Positions 16,638 through 25,167 of a stretch of DNA of 43,853 nt are shown here, piece after piece. Positions within the stretch are counted from its first letter, which is position 1, and the number at the start of each line of letters is the position of its first letter. The notes beneath the pieces were generated by a model that ran no database searches, had not been told where the DNA came from, and saw only the letters and a program-made list of their open reading frames with translations. Origin of the DNA: Isosphaeraceae bacterium (lineage in GTDB: Bacteria; Planctomycetota; Planctomycetia; Isosphaerales; Isosphaeraceae); the NCBI GenBank assembly GCA_025356475.1, contig JANXSX010000040.1:1-43853 (forward strand). The letters are read 5' to 3'. The position numbers were made by a program, and so were the translations under genes.

Positions 16638-17843
16638 TCAGTCCGCTTTCACCGTGACCTGGGGCGGCTTCGCGTAGGTGGTGTAGGCGTTGCGGATACC
16701 GGCCTTCTCGGTCTCCCCCTCGTGAAGAATGAGCCGATAGCGGAAGCCGATCGACTCGCCTTTAGGGATGGTATAGTCGCCGGACTCTTTGCGACCGAAA
16801 TCTTTGTATCCAAAGGGGTTGGCGGCGAACAATCCGTAGTCGCGGACGTGCCAGGTGGTTGGGTAACGGAAGCTACCGGGTCCGTTGAGGATTGCGATCC
16901 CAACGGTCTTCCCATCTACTGGTCCAGTGTAATCGACCCAGGGAGCGGGTTGGCCCCAGGCCTTCAGGTCGATCTGCCCTTCAGAATTGGTGATCTTGCC
17001 CCCCTTCTTGCTACTTACGTCCATGCTGGTCGGTACCCGGACGCCCAGCATCCCTTCTTTGGTGTCGCCGAACGTGACATCCCCGACCGTCGCGGCGAGC
17101 ACGATGTCGAAGTCGATGACACGTGAGGTCTTGGTCGCGTAGAACCTTACGGTTCGTTCGTCGGTCAGGATCGTCGAGCCATCGGGACCGAGCCAGTCGT
17201 CCGCAGTTCGGATCAGGCCGAGCGCTGGTCCACTCACAACCGCGTAGCGCCTGGTCTCACGGATGTTGCCATGATTGGGGACTTCGGACCAAAAATCGAT
17301 GTTGTTGACCTTGCCATGCGTGAACCAGAACGAGCGCTGATGCGGGTGGTCACGCTTCTCTCCCTCAATGTCCTTCATGGGGAAGGAGCGTGTGTAAAGT
17401 GCTCCGGTCGGCCCATAAAGTGGGAAGTAGTAGGGCTTTGGACCGGCGTCGATGAGGTAGGTTGTCAGAGGTTGGCCGCCGACCGTGACGCTCAGATTCT
17501 TGCCATCGGGGAAGATCTCAACCCCCGTTTTCGTCGGTGCAATCGGGGCGAGGGTTCCGGTCAGAGCTGTACCGGTGAGCGAACTCGGAACGATGACAGT
17601 GAGGCTCGTTTGGCCATTGTCGGTGATCACCTGGGCGGGAAGTGGGTTTCCTCCGCCTTGAAGGGTCAGGCTGTAGGCTCCGGGCGGGATTGGGATGCTC
17701 AGGTCGGTCGAGACGATGACCTCAAGCGTTGAGGACTCTCCCCCTTTGATAGTGACCGTCCAGGTGGGGGCAGCCGAAGCGACTGCTGACCAGGCCACAA
17801 TCGCCAAAGCAACCATGGAAAATCCGCGCAACAGGCCGCTCAT
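16638..17843 (-). CDS. Secreted PmoA-family (DUF6807-like) protein
   Basis: A 401-residue exported protein. The signal peptide is MSGLLRGFSMVALAIVAWSA with cleavage near ASA-AP. A beta-sandwich-like region of about 90 residues follows, then the PmoA-family domain (from about 120) with the recognisable PYYFPLYGPTGALYTRSFPM, DHPHQRSFWFTHGKVNNIDFW and IRTADDWLGPDG segments. 'PmoA' is only a family name. These proteins are abundant in planctomycetes near sugar-degradation genes and are probably carbohydrate-active or carbohydrate-binding envelope proteins; the DHPHxRS histidines are candidate catalytic or metal ligands. It is transcribed divergently from the PrsW gene and may share its upstream region. 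Confidence 0.82.
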   Translation of the reverse strand: MSGLLRGFSMVALAIVAWSAVASAAPTWTVTIKGGESSTLEVIVSTDLSIPIPPGAYSLTLQGGGNPLPAQVITDNGQTSLTVIVPSSLTGTALTGTLAPIAPTKTGVEIFPDGKNLSVTVGGQPLTTYLIDAGPKPYYFPLYGPTGALYTRSFPMKDIEGEKRDHPHQRSFWFTHGKVNNIDFWSEVPNHGNIRETRRYAVVSGPALGLIRTADDWLGPDGSTILTDERTVRFYATKTSRVIDFDIVLAATVGDVTFGDTKEGMLGVRVPTSMDVSSKKGGKITNSEGQIDLKAWGQPAPWVDYTGPVDGKTVGIAILNGPGSFRYPTTWHVRDYGLFAANPFGYKDFGRKESGDYTIPKGESIGFRYRLILHEGETEKAGIRNAYTTYAKPPQVTVKAD

Positions 17844-17992
17844 GTTCTGACTCCGTCTCGAGATGGGAATGCATATACTGAGGTCGTACTCCCACCGGAG
17901 TACGTTTGCAAGAGATCAGCCCCTCGACTGAGGTCAGACGGCCCGGTATCGTGATAATCTCGGACCACGGGTGCGTTGGGGAGGGCTTGGTC

Positions 17993-19459
17993 TTGATCAC
18001 TTTCGAGTGCTCTTGCGGTCGCGAGTTCAAGGCTCGTGAAGAGTATGCCGGCAAGCGGGCCAAGTGTCCCGACTGCGGGTCCATCGTCGCCATTCCCCAG
18101 CCTCCCCCCCCTGCCTTTGACGAAGATCTGGGCGACGACCTGCCGTACGACCTGGCGGATCCCGTCGAACCACCAGGCCCAAATGCGATCGGGTCCACCT
18201 GGGCTGCCAACCCCGACCGATCGGGGTCCCAACCCCCTTCGATGTCGTTCAAACCGCTCGGTCACCAGACTGGGCCCGACTCGGGATCTTCCGGCTCGCC
18301 CAGTTCTGGCAGGCCGGGGTCGACGTGGCATGCCGCTCCTCCCGACCAGGTGGGAGGGGCCCAAACCAAGCTCAAGCGCCGGGACGGCTCCAGTAGATGG
18401 CGACCCTCTGAGGCCGAACGCTCGGGCCGTGACCTGATCTACTGGGTCTTCATCTTCGCGCTGATCCCGCTGGCCGCCTCAATTCTGGGTGGCGACGGCC
18501 CAAATGCCAAAGAGCGGCTTGATAAAACACTCCAGGCGTTGCCCCGCGCCCAAGCCGATCACATCGTCCAACTCTTGAATGACGACAAGAGCGAGTTGAG
18601 CGATGTTCTCGCTAACTTGCCCGACCAGAAAATCGATGCCGATGCTCATTTGCCGGCTACAACCCATGTCCATTGGGCGTACGCTGGGCTTTCCGCCTTG
18701 TTCTTCCTCGTTCTGGTTGGCGCGATGTTCACGAGCGGCTCGGCCCCCCCTTTCAGTCTGGTCAAGGTTGCGCTCTTTACGAGTACGATCGGCATCCTGT
18801 TTCTAACCATTGTGCAGCTTCTCGCACAGTTTTCGGGTCGGGTCGGCATCATTCGCGGTCGCGGATTATTTATGGTTCTTCTTTTAATCATATTCTTGAT
18901 TGGTTTCTCGTACCAAGCCGCTCTCGATCCGGCAAACGGTTTCTGGTTAAGCATGCTGGGCTTCACCTTGGGTGTCGGTCTTTGCGAGGAAGCGTGCAAG
19001 GCACTCCCTCTGCTGTGGCACTTCCGAAGCAATGCGACGCTCGGCTGGCGAGGGGCATGTCTCTGGGGTTTGGCTTCGGGGATTGGCTTCGGAGTCGCAG
19101 AAGGCGTTCTTTACTCGGCGGATCACTACAATGGTGTCGCCACCTTGAACACCTATCTGGTTCGGTTCCTGTCGTGCGTGTCGCTCCACGCGATGTGGAG
19201 CGGAGCGGTCGGTATTTCGCTGGAGAGGAACCAAGAGAATGTGCAGATGGACTGGGAAGATGATTTCTTCAGTTCGTGCATGGGTCTCTTGCGGGTCCTG
19301 GCAGTCCCAGTGATCTTGCACGGACTCTATGATACGTTACTCAAGAAAGACATGGAGATTTATGCCTTGGGTGTGGCGGTCGTCACATTCGGCTGGTTCT
19401 CGGGGACGATCGAAGCCGCGAAGCGACAGGACGAGAATCAGGTGTTCGGGCTGAGCTGA
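17993..19459 (+). CDS. PrsW-family intramembrane metalloprotease with N-terminal zinc ribbon
   Basis: A 488-residue protein. The N-terminal zinc ribbon (about 4-37) has FECSCGREFKAREEYAGKRA and CPDCG. A Pro/Gly/Ser-rich linker to about residue 140 follows, then about eight TM helices. The PrsW signatures are EEACKALPLLWH (E-E-x-x-K) and GIGFGVAEGVLYSADH, with a later LHAMWSGAVG histidine. PrsW proteases cleave membrane proteins, classically anti-sigma factors, within the membrane. I chose TTG 17993, which follows a GGGGAGG site by 8 bases and starts exactly at the zinc ribbon. An earlier TTG at 17906 would add an unconserved leader. It is divergent from the PmoA-family gene. A functional link to the anti-sigma factor 8 kb away is conceivable but unproven. 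Confidence 0.85.
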   Translation: MITFECSCGREFKAREEYAGKRAKCPDCGSIVAIPQPPPPAFDEDLGDDLPYDLADPVEPPGPNAIGSTWAANPDRSGSQPPSMSFKPLGHQTGPDSGSSGSPSSGRPGSTWHAAPPDQVGGAQTKLKRRDGSSRWRPSEAERSGRDLIYWVFIFALIPLAASILGGDGPNAKERLDKTLQALPRAQADHIVQLLNDDKSELSDVLANLPDQKIDADAHLPATTHVHWAYAGLSALFFLVLVGAMFTSGSAPPFSLVKVALFTSTIGILFLTIVQLLAQFSGRVGIIRGRGLFMVLLLIIFLIGFSYQAALDPANGFWLSMLGFTLGVGLCEEACKALPLLWHFRSNATLGWRGACLWGLASGIGFGVAEGVLYSADHYNGVATLNTYLVRFLSCVSLHAMWSGAVGISLERNQENVQMDWEDDFFSSCMGLLRVLAVPVILHGLYDTLLKKDMEIYALGVAVVTFGWFSGTIEAAKRQDENQVFGLS

Positions 19460-19513
19460 AGAAGGTCACGACGACATTGGATCGAGTCCAAGGCCGCAGT
19501 TCCTGCGAATCGC

Positions 19514-20242
19514 TTAATCCAACCGCCTTAATCCTGGCGAGCCGGCTAGCTTGAAGCCGTTCCGCCAATGCCAGAGACAGCTCGGGTGATTCCCCAGTAA
19601 AAATGTGCTCACAAGATGGTGGTATCCGAGCACCCGCAGTTCCTGGACCACTCCGGCCAGGAGCGCGGATCCGATCCCCGAGCGGGTCAGCATCGGGGGG
19701 ACGAAGACCCAGGTCAGGTGAGGTCGACCGACCCTCCGTTGCAGCCAGTCTTGGGGAGGAGGCTCGTGCCAAATGAGCCCGCTCCAGACGTCGTCGAGTT
19801 CCCCATCGGGTGTGATGGTGACCAGCGCAGCTCCGTCGGGGCGACCGTCGTCACCGATGGCAACCATACAAGCCTGTTCAATCAAGGGGCCGTCGCCCCC
19901 GTTTCGGGTCTTCTCGAGGCACTCGCGCGAGGCCTGGTCGCGGTCCTCGTCACCGAGGGACGCAAATGGTTGGACTTGCCAGAACGAGGTAGAGAAGAGC
20001 TGAGGGAAAACCTCCCAGTCCAACGTTTGAAGTCGCCGCACAACCACGGACGGGCTTAGTTCGAGCCCGATCGCCGACTCGAATCTCGCCAGTTCGAGCC
20101 TGGCGTGATATTGCTTCGGTGTGGGAGTCAGCCAAGCCTTGCCGTCAATATATTCGTACTTGTAAGAGACATCACGTGGTAGCTTGTGGAATTGCTCAAT
20201 CGTCATCTTTAGCTTGATTGACCGATACCAACGTTCGTCCAT
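19514..20242 (-). CDS. GNAT-family acetyltransferase with an Uma2-like N-terminal segment
   Basis: A 242-residue protein. The C-terminal half is a GNAT domain: ACMVAIGDDGRPDGAALVTI, then LTWVFVPPMLTRSGIGSALL with the RSGIGSAL acetyl-CoA pyrophosphate loop, and LGNHPSCLWHWRNGFKLAGS. The N-terminal part, MTIEQFHKLPRDVSYKYEYI followed by DGKAWLTPTPKQYHARLEL, resembles the opening of Uma2 (DUF820) proteins. It is too short to be a whole Uma2 nuclease domain. The start at ATG 20242 is followed by the conserved WYRSIKLKMT leader; an upstream start at 20293 overlaps the neighbouring gene. The substrate is unknown. It lies 47 bp downstream of hldE and is probably cotranscribed with it. Confidence 0.82.
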   Translation of the reverse strand: MDERWYRSIKLKMTIEQFHKLPRDVSYKYEYIDGKAWLTPTPKQYHARLELARFESAIGLELSPSVVVRRLQTLDWEVFPQLFSTSFWQVQPFASLGDEDRDQASRECLEKTRNGGDGPLIEQACMVAIGDDGRPDGAALVTITPDGELDDVWSGLIWHEPPPQDWLQRRVGRPHLTWVFVPPMLTRSGIGSALLAGVVQELRVLGYHHLVSTFLLGNHPSCLWHWRNGFKLAGSPGLRRLD

Positions 20243-20289
20243 GGTGAGCTCTTGAGCGAGACAGCTCGAACAATGATCAAAACGAGAGA

Positions 20290-21852
20290 TCACATTGTGG
20301 AGATCGGCTTGCCGACCACGGTGCGAACATTGGGGCCTGCGGGTGCGACCTCGGCCGAGTGGAGGTGGAGGTGGAGGGTCCGGTCAGTCGCTTTCTGGAC
20401 CAGTCCCGTGGTCGAGTGACCCTCGACGAGCGGGATCAGCACCAAGATTCCTCCTGCGGCCTCAACTTCGTCCCGGCCCACAACCTGATCGGGTCGATAG
20501 TCGCCCCCCTTCACAAGGATGTCGGGCAAGATCGACTCAATTAATCGCAAAGGAGTGTCTTCGTCGAAAATCGTCACTGCGTCAACGCACTCCAAGGCCG
20601 CGAGCAGCTCCCCGCGAGCGTCTTCACTGTTCAGTGGTCGAGTGGGACCCTTGAGCCTCCGTACACTCGCGTCTGAATTCAAGCCAACGACTAGGTAGTC
20701 TCCCAGCGCCGCCGCCTGGCTGAGCAGGCGGGTATGGCCCACATGCAAAATGTCAAAACATCCATTGGTGAACACGACTTTGCCACCAGCCGCTTTGCGG
20801 TGTGCCACTTCGGATGCGAGAGTCGTCGAGTCAAGCCGCTTGCCACCGTCATGACGATGATGGTCAAGCAGGTCACGGAGAATCTCTTGGCGTGACAGCA
20901 GCGCGACCCCGATCTTCTCGACTTCGAGCCCACCGGCAACGTTGCCGAGCGCCACTGCTTCCTCGTAGTCGGCTCCGCTTGCGAGACAGAGCCCAACCAC
21001 AGAGAGGACCATGTCCCCGGCCCCGGTAATGTCGTAGACCTGACGAGGACGGGTCGGGATCACCTCAGCACGGCCATCCGCGTGAACCAGGGCCATGCCG
21101 TCGCGGTCGAGCGTGACGATCGCGGCGTCCATATCAAGCTGTTTGACGAGGGCTTTGCCCACTTCGAGTGCGTCCTCGGGTGTATTGATCGTCATCCCGG
21201 TCGCGAGCTGAGCTTCGAGGCGGTTGGGGGTCATGGTGTTGACTCCACGGTACTTGCTGTAGTCGCTCCCCCGGATCGGGTCGGCGAGCACCTTCACTCC
21301 CTGGCGACGACATTCGGTAATCAAAGCGCTCAGGAGTCCTGGCGTGCAGATCCCTTTATCGTAGTCGGAGATCAGCACCAGATCGACCGAACCAACCGCC
21401 GTGTGAAGCCTGCGGATCAAGTTGGCTTCAACGTCGGCTGAGATTGGGTCGCGGGTTTCATAATCGACCCGGATCATCTGCTGAGGATGCCGATCCTGGG
21501 CTCGCCCGATGTAACGCTCTTTGAGAGTGGTCGGGCGATCGTCGAGATCGACGACCAGGTCGATGTTGACCCCGGCTGCGCTGAGCATCGAGCGGACGAG
21601 CCGCGCCTCATCGTCACGACCAACTCCTCCCATCAGGACCACTTCCGCGTCGAGTGCGCGAAGCATGGTCGCAACGCTGGCTGCGCCTCCCATGCGGTGC
21701 TCGCGGGTATCGGCCCTCAACAAGGGGACCGGGGCCTCTTGGCTGATCCGTTCGGCATAGCCCCAAACGTAGCGGTCGAGGATCAGATCCCCTACGACAA
21801 GAATGCGTGGATGGCCCAAGGTTTCGACGCGGCGGATCAAGTGGTGGGCCAT
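20290..21852 (-). CDS. hldE: Bifunctional heptose-7-phosphate kinase / heptose-1-phosphate adenylyltransferase
   Basis: A 520-residue two-domain enzyme. The N-terminal PfkB/ribokinase domain (about 1-315) has [15 protein letters not shown], the MGGAASVA substrate loop and the catalytic DITGAGDMV motif. The C-terminal nucleotidyltransferase domain (about 355-490) has [20 protein letters not shown] (HxGH). Together they make ADP-heptose precursors for LPS inner core or heptosylated surface glycans. The ATG at 21852 is preceded by AGGAGG and fits the family N-terminus; a start at 21933 adds an unconserved leader. The C-terminal tail of about 45 residues after the transferase domain is longer than usual. 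No gmhB or heptosyltransferase is adjacent. Confidence 0.95.
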   Translation of the reverse strand: MAHHLIRRVETLGHPRILVVGDLILDRYVWGYAERISQEAPVPLLRADTREHRMGGAASVATMLRALDAEVVLMGGVGRDDEARLVRSMLSAAGVNIDLVVDLDDRPTTLKERYIGRAQDRHPQQMIRVDYETRDPISADVEANLIRRLHTAVGSVDLVLISDYDKGICTPGLLSALITECRRQGVKVLADPIRGSDYSKYRGVNTMTPNRLEAQLATGMTINTPEDALEVGKALVKQLDMDAAIVTLDRDGMALVHADGRAEVIPTRPRQVYDITGAGDMVLSVVGLCLASGADYEEAVALGNVAGGLEVEKIGVALLSRQEILRDLLDHHRHDGGKRLDSTTLASEVAHRKAAGGKVVFTNGCFDILHVGHTRLLSQAAALGDYLVVGLNSDASVRRLKGPTRPLNSEDARGELLAALECVDAVTIFDEDTPLRLIESILPDILVKGGDYRPDQVVGRDEVEAAGGILVLIPLVEGHSTTGLVQKATDRTLHLHLHSAEVAPAGPNVRTVVGKPISTM

Positions 21853-22035
21853 GGTCGCGGGTCCTCCTAACCCAAGTCTGCCTGGGGAGTTCGGCAAGTG
21901 CCGATAGCCTAGCCCCTGGGCCGGGGGCGTCAAGGCGGGTTTCGCAATCCAGGTTCTGACATTGGCGGACCTTGCAGCGCGGTATAGGATGGAGAAGCGA
22001 AGGATAGTCCTTCTCGATCACGGGAGGCTAAGCCC

Positions 22036-22410
22036 ATGGCGACGATCGTACTGGCTGACGATAATGAAGACCTTCGGACGATGTATGCCGACATCCTCCG
22101 CTTTGCGGGCCACGACGTCCATGAGGCTGCAGATGGCGATGCAGCCGTTCAGGCTGTGCGCAATGGGGCCCCAGACCTGCTGATCCTCGATCTCTGGATG
22201 CCCCGACGCAATGGGTTTGAGGTGCTTGGAGTCATTCGGGACGAGCCGGCGTTTGCTCACCTCCCGGTCGCGATGCTCTCCGCGATGGGTGAAGGAGATG
22301 CCCAACTCGAATGCTTTTCCTTAGGCGCAGTGGAATACTGGGTCAAAGGGATGCCGCTCGCCGAACTTTGCGATAAGGTCGAGCACCTGCTGGCCGCCGT
22401 GGTTTGCTAG
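22036..22410 (+). CDS. Single-domain response regulator (CheY-like)
   Basis: A 124-residue receiver domain with no output domain. The acidic pair is D9-D10 (VLADDNED), the phospho-acceptor Asp lies in LLILDLWMPRRNGFEV, the conserved Ser is in VAMLSAMGEGD and the Lys in YWVKGM. GGGAGG lies 8 bases before the ATG. Such proteins relay phosphate from a histidine kinase to a partner. No kinase is encoded in the window. It lies 51 bp upstream of folC on the same strand. Confidence 0.9.
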   Translation: MATIVLADDNEDLRTMYADILRFAGHDVHEAADGDAAVQAVRNGAPDLLILDLWMPRRNGFEVLGVIRDEPAFAHLPVAMLSAMGEGDAQLECFSLGAVEYWVKGMPLAELCDKVEHLLAAVVC

Positions 22411-22461
22411 CGAGCGAGGTCTCCCCCCATTCGATCGGTCGACGAAGCGAGCATCCCCACG

Positions 22462-23847
22462 ATGGCCGACGAATCCCAGTATGCCGAGTCTCTCGAATAC
22501 CTCTATGGTCGGCTGAATTATGAACGCCAAGGGATGCCAAAAAGCACCGCCGAGCTAAGACTCGGGCGAACGCGCCGGCTCCTGAGGCGATTGGGCGACC
22601 CCCAGGATTCCTACCCGATTGTCCATGTGGCGGGTACCAAGGGCAAAGGATCGACCTCGGCGATGCTGGCCGTCGCTTCGCACGCGTCGGGGCGTGTGAC
22701 CGGTCTGTTCTGCTCGCCCCACCTCCATCGGCTTGAAGAACGGTTCACCGTCGATGGTGTTGAAGCGACCGAGGAAGAACTAGTCACATTGACCGAGCTG
22801 GTTCGCCCGAGTGTCGCAGCGATGGACCGGGAATCGGACCGACTTGGACTTCGGCCTTTGACGTTTTTCGACATCACTTGCGCTATGGGATTACTCCACT
22901 TTGCACGGCGAGGGGCGAAGTTGGTAATCCTGGAGGTCGGTCTGGGGGGGCGGCTGGACTCGACAAACTCGATCCGTCCGGCGGTATCTGTCATTACTTC
23001 CATTTCCTATGACCATATGAAGCAACTTGGATCGACCCTGGGGGCGATTGCCGGTGAGAAAGCGGGGATTCTCAAACGCGGTCGCCCCGCCGTGAGCGGA
23101 GTGCGCGGTGAAGAGGCACGATCGGTCATCGAGAGGGTTGCTCAGTCGAGGAAATCTCCACTCCATCAGATCGACGTCGACATTCATTATGACTACATTG
23201 CGCCCTTACGTCCCGTAGAGAAGCCGAGTAGTGGGCATGTTCACGTTTCGACATGGCGGCGAGCCTGGGGGCCCCTCCCCTTGCCTTTAATCGGCCCCCA
23301 CCAGGCTCATAATATGGCGACCGCACTGGCGACCTTGGATGTGCTCGCCGAGCAGGGATTCGAAGTGAGCGAGGCTGACGTCCGGCGCGGATTTCAACGA
23401 TTGAGAGTCCCTGCCCGAGTCGAAGTTCTCGAGGGAAAGCCGTGTTGGGTGATCGACGGAGCCCATAACGTCGCCTCCGCTCAGGCGTTGGCATCAGCCT
23501 TGGAGACGTGCTTTCCCAGCGGTCCCAAGACCCTGGTCTTTGGCACCACGCGGGAGAAAGACTTACATGGTCAGTTGAAAGCGCTTTTACCTCTCTTTGA
23601 AACGATTATTGTCACAAAGTATGTCGATAACCCCCGCGCTGTCCCTCCTGAGGACGTCGCCCAGGCGATTCTCGAAATTGATGGCCGAACTGCGTTGATT
23701 GCCTCCGATCCCTCCCTGGCGATCGAAGTTGCCCTAGGCGAGACCCGCAAGGACGGACTCATCTGTGTCACGGGTTCGCTCTTTCTCGCGGCTGAGACAC
23801 GTGCGATCCTCTTGGGAGAGACGTCAAAGGCACTGCTGACTCGATAA
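22462..23847 (+). CDS. folC: Bifunctional folylpolyglutamate synthase / dihydrofolate synthase
   Basis: A 461-residue Mur-ligase superfamily enzyme. The ATP-binding loop is VAGTKGKGSTSAML, followed by FCSPHLHRLEERFTVDG. VILEVGLGGRLDSTN is the folC signature, with ISYDHMKQLGSTLGAIAGEK after it. The C-terminal domain has VIDGAHNVASAQALASAL. It adds glutamate to dihydropteroate and to folates in the cytoplasm. The window encodes a second folate enzyme, 5-formyltetrahydrofolate cyclo-ligase, at 37.6 kb. It is followed within 35 bp by a set of small membrane-protein genes on the same strand. Confidence 0.93.
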   Translation: MADESQYAESLEYLYGRLNYERQGMPKSTAELRLGRTRRLLRRLGDPQDSYPIVHVAGTKGKGSTSAMLAVASHASGRVTGLFCSPHLHRLEERFTVDGVEATEEELVTLTELVRPSVAAMDRESDRLGLRPLTFFDITCAMGLLHFARRGAKLVILEVGLGGRLDSTNSIRPAVSVITSISYDHMKQLGSTLGAIAGEKAGILKRGRPAVSGVRGEEARSVIERVAQSRKSPLHQIDVDIHYDYIAPLRPVEKPSSGHVHVSTWRRAWGPLPLPLIGPHQAHNMATALATLDVLAEQGFEVSEADVRRGFQRLRVPARVEVLEGKPCWVIDGAHNVASAQALASALETCFPSGPKTLVFGTTREKDLHGQLKALLPLFETIIVTKYVDNPRAVPPEDVAQAILEIDGRTALIASDPSLAIEVALGETRKDGLICVTGSLFLAAETRAILLGETSKALLTR

Positions 23848-23879
23848 GCCAAGGAGGTCACCCGACATGAACGGATACG

Positions 23880-24053
23880 ATGGTGATCTCGCTGACCTTT
23901 CCCTTCTGGATGATCGGTGCAACAATCGTCATGATTGCAGTCCCCCTGGAACCGGGATCCAAGAGGAATATCTGGATCTGGAGGGGCGTGATCCTCGGCG
24001 CGATTGCCTGGAGTCTGTTAATCTTCTTGATAAAAGCAGGTTCAAATCTTTAA
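23880..24053 (+). CDS. Small membrane protein (57 aa)
   Basis: ATG 23880 opens a 57-residue frame with two hydrophobic segments, LTFPFWMIGATIVMIAV and WRGVILGAIAWSLLIFLI, separated by a charged loop (PLEPGSKRN). GC at third positions is about 65 percent, higher than in the overlapping frame. A strong AAGGAGGT (23851-23858) lies ideally before a different ATG at 23867 that opens a hydrophilic frame. I prefer the membrane frame because of its composition, and infer either long spacing or coupling to folC. No family is recognised. Confidence 0.5.
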   Translation: MVISLTFPFWMIGATIVMIAVPLEPGSKRNIWIWRGVILGAIAWSLLIFLIKAGSNL

Positions 24054-24072
24054 TGAGATTCGTCGGATTCCT

Positions 24073-24384
24073 ATGAACGAAACAGGTCGTTCCGTCAAAA
24101 ACGATTCTCAGCTTCAGATTCTTTCGGAAGTTCTCGATCAAGCTCAGCAGGCTCAGGATCAGATCCGACGTCAATTCAACATAGCAACGATGATGGTGAT
24201 GGTGGTCGTGTTAGCCGTGGCGATCGTCCTGAGTCTCTCAAGAACATATTTCGTCCTGGCGATAATCGCGTTCGTTCCCTTGTTCACACTCGTTACGCTC
24301 TGGATCTGGGTCATTAATGATCCAAACTATCGACATAAAACGTTTTGTCTAAGAATGGAGATTCTCTCCCAATGGGAATCTTGA
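24073..24384 (+). CDS. Small two-helix membrane protein (103 aa)
   Basis: A 103-residue protein with a soluble coiled-coil-like N-terminus (SQLQILSEVLDQAQQAQDQI), two TM segments (TMMVMVVVLAVAIVLSLS and YFVLAIIAFVPLFTLVTLWI) and a short cytoplasmic tail. It follows the previous small gene by 19 bp. Its base composition is more AT-rich than that of folC. The function is unknown. The Gln-rich helix next to the membrane suggests oligomerisation, which is an inference. Confidence 0.65.
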   Translation: MNETGRSVKNDSQLQILSEVLDQAQQAQDQIRRQFNIATMMVMVVVLAVAIVLSLSRTYFVLAIIAFVPLFTLVTLWIWVINDPNYRHKTFCLRMEILSQWES

Positions 24385-24443
24385 TCTGGGCACTTGGGAT
24401 GCTCATGGTCGCCCCGTTTCTATTCTTGATGACCACTGGATAA
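24372..24443 (+). CDS. Putative 23-residue single-span membrane peptide
   Basis: ATG 24372 overlaps the end of the preceding gene by 13 bp and opens a 23-residue frame, MGILIWALGMLMVAPFLFLM plus TTG, ending at TAA 24441-24443. It is essentially one TM helix. A GGAG at 24357-24360 lies about 11 bases upstream. It would be the third member of a small-membrane-protein cluster. The frame is so short that chance cannot be excluded. Confidence 0.35.
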   Translation: MGILIWALGMLMVAPFLFLMTTG

Positions 24444-24592
24444 GCAACACATGTGAGTCAAGATTATTTCTGATGTGAATCTGTCGCAGATTCGGTTATG
24501 AACATGTATCGTTTTTTACCATTCAGAACCTCCCTTCTCCACTCCGGAAAGAATATCCACGAACGGCACACACGTTTCGACTCGGGTCTGGG

Positions 24593-24598
24593 TATAAT
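24593..24598 (+). promoter_or_regulatory. Perfect TATAAT -10 element before the zinc-ribbon gene
   Basis: TATAAT occurs at 24593-24598, 41 bases before the ATG of the zinc-ribbon gene. No good -35 hexamer is found at 16-18 bases. The surrounding gap (24444-24638) is AT-rich and carries no other gene that I can support. Confidence 0.35.
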
Positions 24599-24638
24599 TT
24601 GGGGTTGGGTAGAACGGTGGCGAGTTTGGAGAGCGACC

Positions 24639-25166
24639 ATGCAGCGCGTTCGAGTGACCGTCCAGCACAACCCATCTGATCCAACGGACGATCTACGTTG
24701 TGCGGCCCGCGCTCGCCGGGACCTTTGGGCTCATTCTCCGGTCGAGATTGACCCAGACAGCCCGCGGCACGGCACACACCGGGACGAGGAGAAAAACGCA
24801 TTCTTCGAGTTTGCCACGGATCGCTTCGGAGAGGTCCAGCGGGTACTGAAGGAGTATGGGTACGCCGGGAGGGCCGAGGCATTCGTCGTTCAAGACGCAA
24901 AGGGCATAGAGTGCGTTAAGTGCGGATATATCACGCCGAAGTTGGTAACTGTCTGTCCAACCTGTGAGTTCCGTGACATCGCGTGTTGCCCGTACTGCAA
25001 TTCTGAGATCCCGCGTTTGGAGTACATGCCGATCTCCGGGGATCTGTTCAAATGTCCGACGTGCCACAAGCAGGTTCGTCTTCAATTCCAGGATCCGATG
25101 TTTGATGCCAATGACAATTACAAGCAGCCGTTGGTCTTAGTCGTTCCCGAAGAACCGGTGCAGTAA
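24639..25166 (+). CDS. Multi-cysteine zinc-ribbon protein of unknown function
   Basis: A 175-residue protein starting at ATG 24639 (MQRVRVTVQHNPSDPTDD). The N-terminal half is charged and helical and includes FFEFATDRFGEVQRVLKEYG. The C-terminal half has four cysteine knuckles, IECVKCGY, TVCPTCEF, ACCPYCNSE and FKCPTCHKQ, enough to bind two zinc ions in a double zinc ribbon. It ends with a hydrophobic VLVVPEEPVQ tail. The stop is separated by a single base from the GTG of the nucleotidyltransferase gene, so the two form a unit. A nucleic-acid or protein-binding partner role is plausible, but the family is not recognised. Confidence 0.75.
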   Translation: MQRVRVTVQHNPSDPTDDLRCAARARRDLWAHSPVEIDPDSPRHGTHRDEEKNAFFEFATDRFGEVQRVLKEYGYAGRAEAFVVQDAKGIECVKCGYITPKLVTVCPTCEFRDIACCPYCNSEIPRLEYMPISGDLFKCPTCHKQVRLQFQDPMFDANDNYKQPLVLVVPEEPVQ

Positions 25167-25167
25167 G

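Noticed and set aside
23867-24076. 69-codon frame behind the AAGGAGGT site
   Set aside because: Not listed as a gene because the composition is poor and hydrophilic. It is discussed as a competing frame in the findings.
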